The notes under the pieces: model-generated
What the model saw: the letters and a program-made list of their open reading frames with translations, nothing else
What the model was told of the DNA's origin: nothing
Databases searched by the model: none
Position numbers and translations under genes: made by a program
Assembly (NCBI RefSeq): GCF_048264025.1
Contig: NZ_JBLXDN010000001.1
Location: 186,001 to 250,000 of the forward strand
Source: Nitrincola sp048264025
GTDB taxonomy: Bacteria > Pseudomonadota > Gammaproteobacteria > Pseudomonadales > Balneatricaceae
Length of the DNA stretch: 64,000 nucleotides
Direction: 5' to 3'
In this document: piece after piece, positions 27,348 to 36,060 of the stretch
Layout of the letters: each line of letters opens with the position of its first letter
Numbering within the stretch: position 1 is the stretch's first letter

Positions 27348-28187
27348 ATGAGCCACGAAGACCTATCTCCTGATACGGGTTTAGACAACATCAAGGAAGA
27401 AATGCATGAGGACGGCAAGACGCAAGGTGCACGCAGCATAAGAAGAGCCATTGCTATTCTTCGCGCACTTGCCACCGGTCAGGAGCACGGTGTTCGCATT
27501 ACCGACATAGTGCATCAAACCAGCCTCAATCGCCCCACAGTTCACCGGATCCTGAAAGTATTAATCGAGGAAGGTGTCGTTGAACAAGACGCTAGCACCC
27601 GCCGATACATGGTAGGACCTGAAGTGTCTCTATTGGGGATGTCTCGTCCTGCCCATGTACCGGTGAAGTCTGTGGCCGAGCCTTACCTTAGACACATCGC
27701 TGAGCAGTGTGGCGACAGCGTCTTTCTATCTATCCGTAGCGGTTTCGACTCTATCTGTGTAGACCGCAAGACCGGTAATTACCCAGTCAAAGTCTTATCA
27801 ATTGAGGTCGGTGTCCGTCGTCCACTCGGCATTAGTGTGTCAGGCATCGTGTTGCTGGCATTTGCCGATGAAGCTGACAGGGAGGAGGTTCTGCTCGGTA
27901 ACGAACAAAGGTTGGCGAGTCAAGGCTTAGTCATTGAAGAAGTACGGAGGCGTATTCTTGAAACTCGATCTCTGGGCTTCGCCTACAGTGAAGCCGGGGT
28001 CGTACCCGGAACTCGGGCCGTGGCACTGCCTGTATTCGATGCCAATGGTAAACTGGTGGCTTCAATTGCTGTATCAGCAATGGCTGACCGGCTCACTCCG
28101 GAACGCCTCGCTACCTTGACCCAACTCATCCGCCATCAAGCCGAACTGATTGCTAAACGACTCAATGAAGTAAAACGCCGACTTTAG
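27348..28187 (+). CDS. IclR-family transcriptional regulator
   Basis: 279 residues. The N-terminal winged helix reads RAIAILRALATGQ ... ITDIVHQTSLNRPTVHRIL. The C-terminal IclR effector domain has SVFLSIRSGFDSICVDRKTG, RRPLGISVSGIVLLAF and GFAYSEAGVVPGTRAVALPV. It is embedded in the operon, 2 bp after the flavin reductase and 26 bp before HpaG1, so it is probably autoregulated and senses a pathway compound. A candidate operator is the palindrome at 26556-26571. Confidence 0.92.
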   Translation: MSHEDLSPDTGLDNIKEEMHEDGKTQGARSIRRAIAILRALATGQEHGVRITDIVHQTSLNRPTVHRILKVLIEEGVVEQDASTRRYMVGPEVSLLGMSRPAHVPVKSVAEPYLRHIAEQCGDSVFLSIRSGFDSICVDRKTGNYPVKVLSIEVGVRRPLGISVSGIVLLAFADEADREEVLLGNEQRLASQGLVIEEVRRRILETRSLGFAYSEAGVVPGTRAVALPVFDANGKLVASIAVSAMADRLTPERLATLTQLIRHQAELIAKRLNEVKRRL

Positions 28188-28213
28188 GCACTTTACATAA
28201 TCCAGGAGTGAAT

Positions 28214-28909
28214 ATGCTATTTCCAACCCTGCGCCCAGGAAGAGCTCCACTAAGTGGAAGCGTTTATGGCTGCCTGCTCAATTTTCAGCAAGAACTGCAA
28301 AGACTCGGAGACGCCATTAACGAGCCTCCTTACAACGGCCCGCCCACTGGACCAGTTATGTACGTTAAAACACCGAATACCCATATATCCGCAGGAGAAC
28401 CCATTCCCCTTCCCGAAGAGGTGGAGCAGGTTATTATAGGTGCCACTTTGGGAATCGTAATCAAGCACACCTTAACACGAGCCAGCGTCGAGCAAGCCAA
28501 GGCAGCAATCGCCGGTTACACATTGGTAAACGATATCACCATACCCCACACCTCGCTTTTTCGACAGCCACTCATGCAAAAATGCCGCGACGGCTTCTGC
28601 CCGATTGGGCCTTCACTGGTTGATGTCAATGAACTGCCTGATCCATCCACGTTTGTACTACGCACCTACGTCAATGGTGAGTGCAAGCATGAACAGCGTC
28701 TGGATCAGTTAGTTCGTCCAGTCGCGACGCTACTGGCAGACATATCCGATTTTACCAGTCTCTATCCAGGCGATCTGATATTGGCGGGTGTACCCGTGGA
28801 CATGCCACTGGCAAAAGCGGGCGACATGGTAGCGGTTGAGATGGATGGGCTAGGACGACTGGAAAATCCCTTAGTACGAGAAGCGGACCTTCTGGAGGTG
28901 GCACCATGA
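28214..28909 (+). CDS. hpaG1: HpaG1-like fumarylacetoacetate hydrolase-family protein
   Basis: 231 residues resembling the N-terminal half of HpaG (isomerase/decarboxylase of 5-carboxymethyl-2-oxohex-3-ene-1,7-dioate). FAH-fold segments include PPTGPVMYVKTPNTHI, AAIAGYTLVNDITIPH and DLILAGVPVD. The E-x-E metal ligands seen in HpaG2 are replaced by ATLGIVI, as expected for this half. ATG at 28214 has AGGAG at 28203-28207; the GTG at 28208 is too close. It overlaps the next gene by 4 bp. Confidence 0.85.
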   Translation: MLFPTLRPGRAPLSGSVYGCLLNFQQELQRLGDAINEPPYNGPPTGPVMYVKTPNTHISAGEPIPLPEEVEQVIIGATLGIVIKHTLTRASVEQAKAAIAGYTLVNDITIPHTSLFRQPLMQKCRDGFCPIGPSLVDVNELPDPSTFVLRTYVNGECKHEQRLDQLVRPVATLLADISDFTSLYPGDLILAGVPVDMPLAKAGDMVAVEMDGLGRLENPLVREADLLEVAP

Positions 28910-29652
28910 AGCATGGTCGAGTCGCTTTCGAGGGCAGAATTCAACAAGTTTGGGAAGATCAGGGCAAAGTACGGCTAGCAGATGGTAGACGGGTCGGGGA
29001 AACTGAGGTCGTTTGGCTATCACCCGTAACGCCTGGTGCAATTTTTGCGCTGGGAATGAACTACGTTGACCATGCGACTGAAATTGCTTCAAAGGCCCCC
29101 GATGAACCCTTGGTATTTTTAAAAGGCGCCAACACTTTGACTGGCCACCGTTCCTATACTCCACGCCCTGCCGATGCCACTAATATGCACTATGAATGCG
29201 AACTAGCCATCGTGATCGGCAAGTCTGCACGTCGTGTTGCCCAGAAGGATGCATACGACTATATAGCGGGTTACACCGTGGTCAACGATTATGCTATACG
29301 AGACTATCTTGAAGGTTTCTACCGGCCGAACTTCCGCATCAAAAGCCGCGACAACTGCACCCCCATCGGCCCATGGATAGTGGACGTTGCCGACATTCCG
29401 GACCCTATGAACCTACGTTTAACTACCCAGGTTAACGGCGTGCTCACTCAGGATGGATCCACCCGAGACATGATCTTCGACGTGCCTTTCCTGATCGAAT
29501 ACTTCAGCCGTTTCATGACACTGCAACCTGGCGACATCCTTCTCACGGGAACTCCCAAGGGCACGGTAAACGTGGAACCCGGTGACGAAATAATAACAGA
29601 GATCGAGGGCATCGGTGCCCTGATGAACACTATCACCGCGAGGACTCTATGA
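28906..29652 (+). CDS. hpaG2: HpaG2-like fumarylacetoacetate hydrolase-family enzyme
   Basis: 248 residues with a full FAH catalytic domain: GMNYVDHATEI, YECELAIVIGKSARRV with the E-x-E metal ligands, IAGYTVVNDYAIRDYL, and LQPGDILLTGTPKGT. It corresponds to the C-terminal half of HpaG and probably decarboxylates or isomerises a C7-8 oxo-dicarboxylate. It overlaps both neighbours by ATGA, so HpaG1, HpaG2 and HpaH are translated as a unit. Confidence 0.88.
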   Translation: MKHGRVAFEGRIQQVWEDQGKVRLADGRRVGETEVVWLSPVTPGAIFALGMNYVDHATEIASKAPDEPLVFLKGANTLTGHRSYTPRPADATNMHYECELAIVIGKSARRVAQKDAYDYIAGYTVVNDYAIRDYLEGFYRPNFRIKSRDNCTPIGPWIVDVADIPDPMNLRLTTQVNGVLTQDGSTRDMIFDVPFLIEYFSRFMTLQPGDILLTGTPKGTVNVEPGDEIITEIEGIGALMNTITARTL

Positions 29653-30455
29653 TACTCAATAAAGATGAGATCCACCTGGCCGCTGAGCAGCTTGACCAGG
29701 CAGAAACTGAACGTAACCAGATCGGTCACCTGTCCTTAAAGTATCCGGATATGGGGTTTGAGGATGCGTATGCCATCCAGCATGAATGGGTGAATATGAA
29801 GGTTGCCAGGGGTCGCCGTGTTATGGGGCACAAAATAGGCCTTACCTCTAAAGCCATGCAAGAGTCTGCACGCATTGACGAACCTGACTACGGTGTACTG
29901 CTCGACGATATGTTCTTCGAAGACAACAGCGAAATACCAATAGACCGTTTCATCGTCCCACGGTTAGAAGTGGAGCTGGCATTCGTACTCTCCAGGGATC
30001 TTAGTGGCCCCAACTGCACCGTTCTGGACGTGATGCGAGCTACTGAATACGTGATGCCGGCACTGGAAATCATTGATGCCCGAGTGCAACGTATAGATCC
30101 TGCCAGCGGCGGACCCCGCAAGGTCTTCGACACTATCGCCGACAACGCCGCAAATGCCGGCATAGTACTAGGCGGTCGCACTATTCGACCCTTAGACGTC
30201 GATCTGCGTTGGTGCGCGGCCATTTGTAGCCGTAATGGTATAGTCGAGGAGACTGGCGTTGCCGCGGGTGTGCTCGGCCATCCGGCAAAAGGGATTGCTT
30301 GGCTGGCCAACAAACTATCCCCCTACGGCGTCACCTTAAAGGCGGGTGAAGTGCTGTTGGCAGGCTCCTTTACACGGCCACTGGATGCATCGGCTGGCGA
30401 TACGTTTCACGTGGACTACGGCCCCTTAGGCTCCCTAGGTTTGCGATTCGTTTAA
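29649..30455 (+). CDS. hpaH: HpaH-like 2-oxo-hept-4-ene-1,7-dioate hydratase
   Basis: 268-residue hydratase of the HpaH/MhpD family. The pattern GHKIGLTSKAMQ, EPDYGVLLDDMFFED, PRLEVELAFVLSRDL (metal ligands) and VMPALEIIDARV is characteristic. It adds water to a 2-oxo-alkenoate to give the aldol substrate of HpaI. ATG overlaps the HpaG2 stop by 4 bp; the HpaI gene follows after 7 bp. Confidence 0.92.
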   Translation: MILNKDEIHLAAEQLDQAETERNQIGHLSLKYPDMGFEDAYAIQHEWVNMKVARGRRVMGHKIGLTSKAMQESARIDEPDYGVLLDDMFFEDNSEIPIDRFIVPRLEVELAFVLSRDLSGPNCTVLDVMRATEYVMPALEIIDARVQRIDPASGGPRKVFDTIADNAANAGIVLGGRTIRPLDVDLRWCAAICSRNGIVEETGVAAGVLGHPAKGIAWLANKLSPYGVTLKAGEVLLAGSFTRPLDASAGDTFHVDYGPLGSLGLRFV

Positions 30456-30462
30456 GGAGAGC

Positions 30463-31269
30463 ATGATGGAACTTCCGGTAAACCACTTTAAAAAAGCATT
30501 AAACGAGGGGCGTACTCAACTGGGTTTATGGTGCGCCTTAGCGAACGCCTATGGCACCGAAATCGGTGCCTGCGCGGGCTATGACTGGCTGTTGATTGAT
30601 GCGGAGCATGGACCCAATGATCTGCAACTGGTTCTCGCCCAACTACAAGCCGTAGCTCCCTACCCAGTGACCCCTGTAGTACGTCCACTCAATGGCGATT
30701 CCGACACGCTGAAACCGCTGCTCGATGCGGGTGTGCAAACGTTCTTAATTCCCATGGTTGAGAGCGCAGAACAGGCTCGTCGTATCGTTGCAGCCACGCG
30801 ATACCCACCCCTGGGGCATCGAGGTGTAGGTGCAGGGCTGGCTCGAGCGTCACGATGGGGACGAGTACCAGAGTATGTACACCACTGCCATACCGAATTA
30901 TGCATTCTAATTCAGGTGGAAAACCGAGCAGGTATCGATAACCTGAATGAAATCGCCGCCGTCGAAGGCGTCGATGGCGTATTCATCGGTGCAGCAGACC
31001 TGGCTGCTGATATGGGATATTTAGGTCAACCAGGACACCCGGCAGTGAATAGCGTAGTACTCGAAGCCTTTAAGCAAATTCAAGTTGCAGGTAAGCCAGC
31101 CGGTGCCCTCACCGTCAACGAACTGCTGGCGCACGAGCACCTCGCCGCCGGGTGCCAGTTTCTTGCTATAGGCGCCGATACCAGCTTACTTGCTCGAGTC
31201 ACAGACGACTTACTTCGCCGATTTAAATCACCTGAGGATACTACGCCAGCCCATTCAAACAGCTATTAG
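30463..31269 (+). CDS. hpaI: HpaI-like 4-hydroxy-2-oxoheptanedioate aldolase
   Basis: 268-residue class II pyruvate aldolase. LGLWCALANAY, YDWLLIDAEHGPND, QTFLIPMVESAEQAR, RGVGAGLARASRWG and ILIQVENRAGIDNL followed by VFIGAADLAADMG are the HpaI/YfaU signatures, with metal-binding Glu and Asp in the last two blocks. It splits the hydrated intermediate into pyruvate and a semialdehyde. ATG at 30463 (or the adjacent 30466) follows AAGGAGAG. Confidence 0.92.
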   Translation: MMELPVNHFKKALNEGRTQLGLWCALANAYGTEIGACAGYDWLLIDAEHGPNDLQLVLAQLQAVAPYPVTPVVRPLNGDSDTLKPLLDAGVQTFLIPMVESAEQARRIVAATRYPPLGHRGVGAGLARASRWGRVPEYVHHCHTELCILIQVENRAGIDNLNEIAAVEGVDGVFIGAADLAADMGYLGQPGHPAVNSVVLEAFKQIQVAGKPAGALTVNELLAHEHLAAGCQFLAIGADTSLLARVTDDLLRRFKSPEDTTPAHSNSY

Positions 31270-31306
31270 CACAATCTAATTTAAAAACGTAGGAGGATAA
31301 TAATAA

Positions 31307-31750
31307 ATGTTACGTTCACTTAATTGGTTGCAATTGGTTGCAGCATTGCTACTCGCGCTTACAGGTGTCTTCATAATCTGGCAGGGCAGCGAGTACCCAC
31401 TTGGATCCTTACGTCGTATGGGGCCCGGTTTCTACCCAGTGATAATCGGCAGCGTGCTGGTACTCTTTTCCGCCTTGCTGACGTTAGAGGTCGCTAGAGA
31501 GGAGCCGGAAAAAAACGTCTGGATCCCTCGGCCAATCCTGATGATTTCTTCAGGTTTTATCTGCTTCGGCGCGCTATTGGAGTCTGCGGGCCTGGTGCCC
31601 GCTATTCTGGCAATGGTGATACTGACGTCACTGGCCGAAAAACCGGTACGCCCACTATCCACAGCGTTAACGGCTATTAGCCTGAGCATACTGGGTGTGG
31701 TCGTATTTATTTACGGCCTAAATATTCCCGTAGCTGCGATTCAATGGTGA
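31307..31750 (+). CDS. tctB: Tripartite tricarboxylate transporter small subunit TctB
   Basis: 147-residue inner-membrane protein with four hydrophobic helices and the TctB hallmark GSLRRMGPGFYPVIIG after the first helix. AGGAGG precedes the ATG. It pairs with TctA, which begins 4 bp after its stop, and with the periplasmic TctC at 25425-26387. Confidence 0.9.
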   Translation: MLRSLNWLQLVAALLLALTGVFIIWQGSEYPLGSLRRMGPGFYPVIIGSVLVLFSALLTLEVAREEPEKNVWIPRPILMISSGFICFGALLESAGLVPAILAMVILTSLAEKPVRPLSTALTAISLSILGVVVFIYGLNIPVAAIQW

Positions 31751-31754
31751 TCTG

Positions 31755-33266
31755 ATGGATATCCTACATAACTTGGCACTGGGCGCTAACGTCGCGCTGT
31801 CCTCGCAAGGACTACTCTTCTGTTTTATTGGTGTGCTGGTCGGCACATTTGTGGGTGTTCTCCCGGGCATCGGCCCCTTAGCAGCGATATCACTGGCCCT
31901 GCCGATGACCTATTACCTATCACCACCGGTGGCACTGATCATGCTAGCGGGTATTTTTTATGGTGCTCAGTATGGTGGCTCGATTTCCGCTATTCTATTA
32001 AACCTACCCGGCACCGCTTCGGCAGCCGTGACATGCTTAGATGGCAATCAGCTCACAAAACAAGGTCGTGCCGGGGTTGCTATCTTCACAGCCTCTATAT
32101 CCTCTTTTGTCGGAAGCATCATCGCGACTCTATTAGTGCTCGGCTTCACGCCAATGATCGCTTCCTTTGCATTAGGCTTTGGGCCGGCCGACTATTTCAC
32201 CATTATGCTACTCGGCCTTGTAGCAGCCTCTACCCTGTCTGTAGGTTCACCGCTTAAAGGCATGGCCATGGTGACGCTCGGGATCGCACTCGGTCTAGTA
32301 GGCATAGATAACGCATCCGGTACATACCGCTTTACCTTTGGATCACTCGCACTAACTGATGGCATAAATTTAGTAGCGCTGGCCATGGGTCTTTTTGGTG
32401 TAGGTGAAATTCTCACCCAGCTAGGACAAAAACAGCGCGCACCATTAACAACCGGCAACATCAGTTTCAGATCCATGCTACCTAAGCGCGAAGAGTGGCG
32501 TGGCCTATGGAAAACAATCCTGCGGAGCTCTGGTCTGGGTTCGTTGGTAGGTGCCCTTCCAGGATCTGGGCCAGCCATTGCTGCATTCATGGCCTATGCC
32601 CTTGAAAAGAAAATTGCTAAAAATCCGGAGAACTTTGGCAAGGGTGAACTGCGCGGCGTGTCATCGCCAGAAGCGGCCAACAATGCCGCCGTGCAAGCCG
32701 CTTTTATTCCAACGCTGAGTCTAGGTATTCCTGGTGATGCAGTCATGGCCGTACTGCTCGGAGCAATGATTTTGCACGGTATCACTCCGGGCCCAATGCT
32801 CGTAACGAATGAGCCGGAAATTTTTTGGGGGCTGGTGGTCAGCTTTGGTGTGGGTAACATCATGTTGCTAATTCTGAACATACCCATGATTCGGCTGTGG
32901 ATTCGGATGTTATCTATACCCTATCACGTGCTGTACCCCGCCATGCTGTTCTTCATCTGCATCGGCGTCTATTCAATACGCTCGAGTGTTTTCGATATAT
33001 ATTGCACGCTCTTATTCGGCATCGTCGGTTACTTACTGATCCGACTGCGCTACCCAACTGCTCCATTACTGTTGGGATTCATACTTGGCCCTATGATGGA
33101 GGAAAATTTCCGTCGTGCATTACTACTCGGGCGTGGTGACTATCACACCTTTTTTGAGAGTACGCCAAGTGTCGTATTCTTAATTTTTACAGCGCTGTTC
33201 CTGGTATTGCCACTGTGGTCAGTATTTCGAAAACGCACTACCCGACTTAGGAATCAAGACAAGTGA
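31755..33266 (+). CDS. tctA: Tripartite tricarboxylate transporter large subunit TctA
   Basis: 503-residue inner-membrane permease with about eleven helices. Family motifs are GTFVGVLPGIGPLAAISLALP, cut across its glycine-rich turn, YGAQYGGSISAILLNLPGTA, and the second-half copy SLVGALPGSGPAIAAFMAYA. It uses the ion gradient to import a carboxylate handed over by TctC. Last gene of the rightward catabolic operon. A strong inverted repeat lies about 100 bp downstream. Confidence 0.93.
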   Translation: MDILHNLALGANVALSSQGLLFCFIGVLVGTFVGVLPGIGPLAAISLALPMTYYLSPPVALIMLAGIFYGAQYGGSISAILLNLPGTASAAVTCLDGNQLTKQGRAGVAIFTASISSFVGSIIATLLVLGFTPMIASFALGFGPADYFTIMLLGLVAASTLSVGSPLKGMAMVTLGIALGLVGIDNASGTYRFTFGSLALTDGINLVALAMGLFGVGEILTQLGQKQRAPLTTGNISFRSMLPKREEWRGLWKTILRSSGLGSLVGALPGSGPAIAAFMAYALEKKIAKNPENFGKGELRGVSSPEAANNAAVQAAFIPTLSLGIPGDAVMAVLLGAMILHGITPGPMLVTNEPEIFWGLVVSFGVGNIMLLILNIPMIRLWIRMLSIPYHVLYPAMLFFICIGVYSIRSSVFDIYCTLLFGIVGYLLIRLRYPTAPLLLGFILGPMMEENFRRALLLGRGDYHTFFESTPSVVFLIFTALFLVLPLWSVFRKRTTRLRNQDK

Positions 33267-33366
33267 TCTACTATGCGTAAGGACGACCACTTACACATTC
33301 ACGCCAAGTGTTATTGTGTAAGATATATTTTTTGAAGGGAGGTTGGATTCGCAAAACTTCACATTA

Positions 33367-33401
33367 CCCCAAAAAGCAAAGCCATACAGAGCTTTTTGGG
33401 G
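33367..33401. terminator. 11-bp inverted repeat between TctA and DUF805 relic
   Basis: CCCCAAAAAGC at 33367-33377 and GCTTTTTGGGG at 33391-33401, with a 13-nt loop, form a perfect 11-bp stem between convergent genes. The internal A5/T5 tract resembles a bidirectional terminator, although no T-run follows the stem on either strand. Confidence 0.55.
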
Positions 33402-33417
33402 GTTATCTGGTCATTCT

Positions 33418-33789
33418 TTAAGCAGCGACTACTTTGGGATTTGCACCAAACCGATTGTCATCCGACTGGCTGCCCATAAACATAAACACGAGCAACACAA
33501 TCAAACCAAGCAAGGGTACAAATGCTATAAGAAGCCATCAGCCACTTTTATCAATATCATGAAGTCGTCTGACAGTTACAGATATACTTGGAACAAACAT
33601 TGCCAATAAGTATATCCCACCCAGAATACCAACACCGAGTTCTGGGATATAGCTACCTGTTAGCCCATCAATAAGGCCCAAAATTACTGCGACGATAAAA
33701 CTAAACAAGACAAAAAACCAATACTCTTTTCGTCTAGCTCTCCCACTAAAGTCCGCATAGTTTTTTAAGGCTTGAATATACCAATTCAT
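33418..33789 (-). pseudogene. DUF805 membrane protein gene with in-frame stop
   Basis: The first 83 codons give a normal DUF805 start (MNWYIQALKNYADFSGRAR, then RKEYWFF and two helices) up to RRLHDIDKSG. TGA at 33540-33538 then replaces the first Trp codon of the usual SGWW motif. The frame continues intact beyond it with WLLIAFVPLLGLIVLLVFMG and a DNRFGANPK tail to TAA at 33418. A single TGG-to-TGA change explains everything. ATG at 33789 follows AAGGA. Recent inactivation is likely, unless the stop is read through or is a sequencing error. Confidence 0.8.
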
Positions 33790-34043
33790 TTCTTTCATCC
33801 TTGTTTCAATCATTTGATCAAAAAACAAAACAATGTGACGTGATACAGAACGAACACCTCACCAGAAACGGCATAATTCACATCATTTACAAATGTAGCC
33901 AGTCTGAAAATCCGATCCATTACAGACAATTGTTTTGTTAACCTAGCTTAGCTTCCACTTAATAGCCACTAAAACAGTGTGGGATTATACTTTAAAACAG
34001 GTGTTAATAAAACCTGCAACCAGGGCAATGGCTGTTTAGAACC

Positions 34044-34520
34044 TCAGGTTTGCGATGAGTATTCAATGTCGTTCCAGTTATAGTCATGCAATGCCTTGAC
34101 GCCCATCCATCCTTTTCGCAATTGCATGAAAGAAGCGTAACCCCAGCGCCGACATTGAACAGATCACGATCCTGCTCTATCCCCTGCGCATTAAAGCTTC
34201 CACCACCGGTGAATGTCGCATCCAGCTCCCTATTCCGTATAGCTGCCGACACGAACGTGAGACGCCCTGAAGCTAGCGGTGTGATGATTGTGTCGCTCAC
34301 CTAGTAATGCCTTCCCACGGTGACGATACCTGAGTACTGCTGTCCAGTGTAATCAGATTTCGCGGTACGATTCACCCCGGGAAATACAATGTGACGGTCA
34401 CTTTCGTAACTGTTGACGCCAACCGTCACAGCGGCCTGTACAAACAAGGGGCCTGGTGCGTGATGTAGATAACCAGTGACCTGAAATGAGTCAATATCGG
34501 TGCTGCCCGAAGAGCACCAA
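34044..34520 (-). pseudogene. Decayed autotransporter beta-barrel domain
   Basis: The minus-strand frame from about 34520 reads GSTDIDSFQVTGYLHHAPG, then ESDRHIVFPGVNRTAKSDY and TGQQYSG, typical of the outer-membrane barrel of type V autotransporters. A TAG at 34343-34341 interrupts it. The same frame resumes with DTIITPLASGRLTF, then jumps to RELDATFTGGGSFNAQGIEQ and DRDLFNVGAGVTLL, implying an internal deletion. After EKDGWA a one-base shift gives LHDYNWNDIEYSSQT and a stop. The passenger and most of the barrel are absent. Confidence 0.75.
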
Positions 34521-34639
34521 AACCAACACAGGTCTGAAATGCTTTGCTGTATGTATTTGTAGATGAATTATTTTTTATCAAACAGACTTAGATAAAAAAC
34601 CCTTAGCCCTGCACAGCACCTAGAGACAAAATCGGTCAT

Positions 34640-35881
34640 TTATAGAGCCTCTAAAAAGGAAGTAAGCGCCGAAACTTGATCATGAGTCTGTATATCGATG
34701 TAAGCGAGCATCTTAGATCGAGCACTTAACAAACGTCCATACGTAAGCATTTCACGCTCCGAGGTCCAGCCATTTTCGATCAAAAAAGGAATAGGATTTA
34801 AATGGAACATCACTACGTCCTCTAGGCTCGGAAATACCCCATTGTGACCGTAAGGAGCTGTTTTAGACACTCCAACCAATGGAGGCGTTCTGAATAAATA
34901 TCGATCTTCATTAACATAGGTAATGCCAGCTCGACCAATATCTTGCCCATGCATATGAAAACCGAATTCACCCTGTGGGGTGCCAATCGAGTGAAACATT
35001 TGATCACTCATCAGCGAACCAGTATGACAACCCGCACACCGACCTTTACCAAAAAAGATCAACGCGCCATTTTTTTGCTTGTCAGTTAAAGCTGATAGAT
35101 CACCCCGCAGATAACGATCCCAATCACTGGACTCGCACTCTACTGAAACTTTCTGAGCTATGAAAGCTGCCAGTGCATTCCCAACAACATCTAATGTCAA
35201 TGAAGGTTCGCCGACCTCTGAAGCTATTGACTTCAGCTCAATCGCTTCCTCTGAATCTCTATTTAGTAGTTCGCTGATCAGTTGATTCGCTGCATCGTAC
35301 TGAGCATCGAAATACTCTGAGTTAATCAGTTCCAGGTTACGTGACGGAGAAAACACATCCATTCGCCCCAGAAACTCGTCTCTAGCCAATAAAGGAAGTA
35401 CTGCAGCCACTGCTAGGCCTGAGTTGAACCCCTTTGATGCAGCCTCCCCAATAGGACTGTAAATCAGGCCATCTTGCTCGATGACCTTTCCGTCCCAGAA
35501 AAATGTAGTTAGATCTTTATTCGCGCGTCCAAATAATGTGAAAGCATTTCGAGGCACCACCACTCCTTCAGAGGACATTCTTTCCAGACCTTCTGCATCG
35601 CCCCCTCCGACTCCAATAGCAATCGGCAGCCCATCAGCTAAGTGTATTGAATCCAAATGACAGGTCGCACAACTAGTGTCGTTATCACCGCTCATTAACT
35701 TGGTATTGAAAATGAACTTACCAAGGGGAGCTAGTACGCGATTCACGTGCCGATCTGCTATTTCACAGCTGACTGGGCTAAGATCAAATGTCTGGGCAAC
35801 CAAACTCAACTTCTCATCGATAGTAAGCGCCTGAGCGCCAAAAGGAATCGCCAGAAGTATCGTTGCAAGTCGTTTAAGCAT
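34640..35881 (-). CDS. Di-haem cytochrome c peroxidase / MauG-like protein
   Basis: 413-residue exported protein (signal peptide about residues 1-18, ending AQA). There are two haem c sites: CATCH at 71-75 and CAGCH at 282-286. The C-terminal FRTPPLVGVSKTAPYGHNG is typical of the CcpA/MauG family. Members either reduce peroxide or, like MauG and MbnH, oxidise amino-acid side chains of partner proteins. Its ATG lies 2 bp after the stop of the IS-interrupted gene, so it was the last gene of the Hxs operon. The IS now separates it from the operon promoter. It may act on HxsA, which is inference. Confidence 0.88.
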   Translation of the reverse strand: MLKRLATILLAIPFGAQALTIDEKLSLVAQTFDLSPVSCEIADRHVNRVLAPLGKFIFNTKLMSGDNDTSCATCHLDSIHLADGLPIAIGVGGGDAEGLERMSSEGVVVPRNAFTLFGRANKDLTTFFWDGKVIEQDGLIYSPIGEAASKGFNSGLAVAAVLPLLARDEFLGRMDVFSPSRNLELINSEYFDAQYDAANQLISELLNRDSEEAIELKSIASEVGEPSLTLDVVGNALAAFIAQKVSVECESSDWDRYLRGDLSALTDKQKNGALIFFGKGRCAGCHTGSLMSDQMFHSIGTPQGEFGFHMHGQDIGRAGITYVNEDRYLFRTPPLVGVSKTAPYGHNGVFPSLEDVVMFHLNPIPFLIENGWTSEREMLTYGRLLSARSKMLAYIDIQTHDQVSALTSFLEAL

Positions 35882-36060
35882 GGCTATCGCTCTGTAAATC
35901 GGTGTTGTCGGGAAAGTTCACTGGCTGTTCGTTGATGAATTTCTAAGCCCTTTAGCCCTAAATAGGCCAAAACATCCTCATTCAGTCCGAAGGAAAGCAT
36001 CATTTTTCGTGTAAGGTCGTACTCGTGACAATCCAAAAGGTGAATCTGAGTTGTTTTATC

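Noticed and set aside
33343..33609. Rightward 88-residue frame
   Set aside because: Antisense to the DUF805 relic and across the inverted repeat; composition is random-like.
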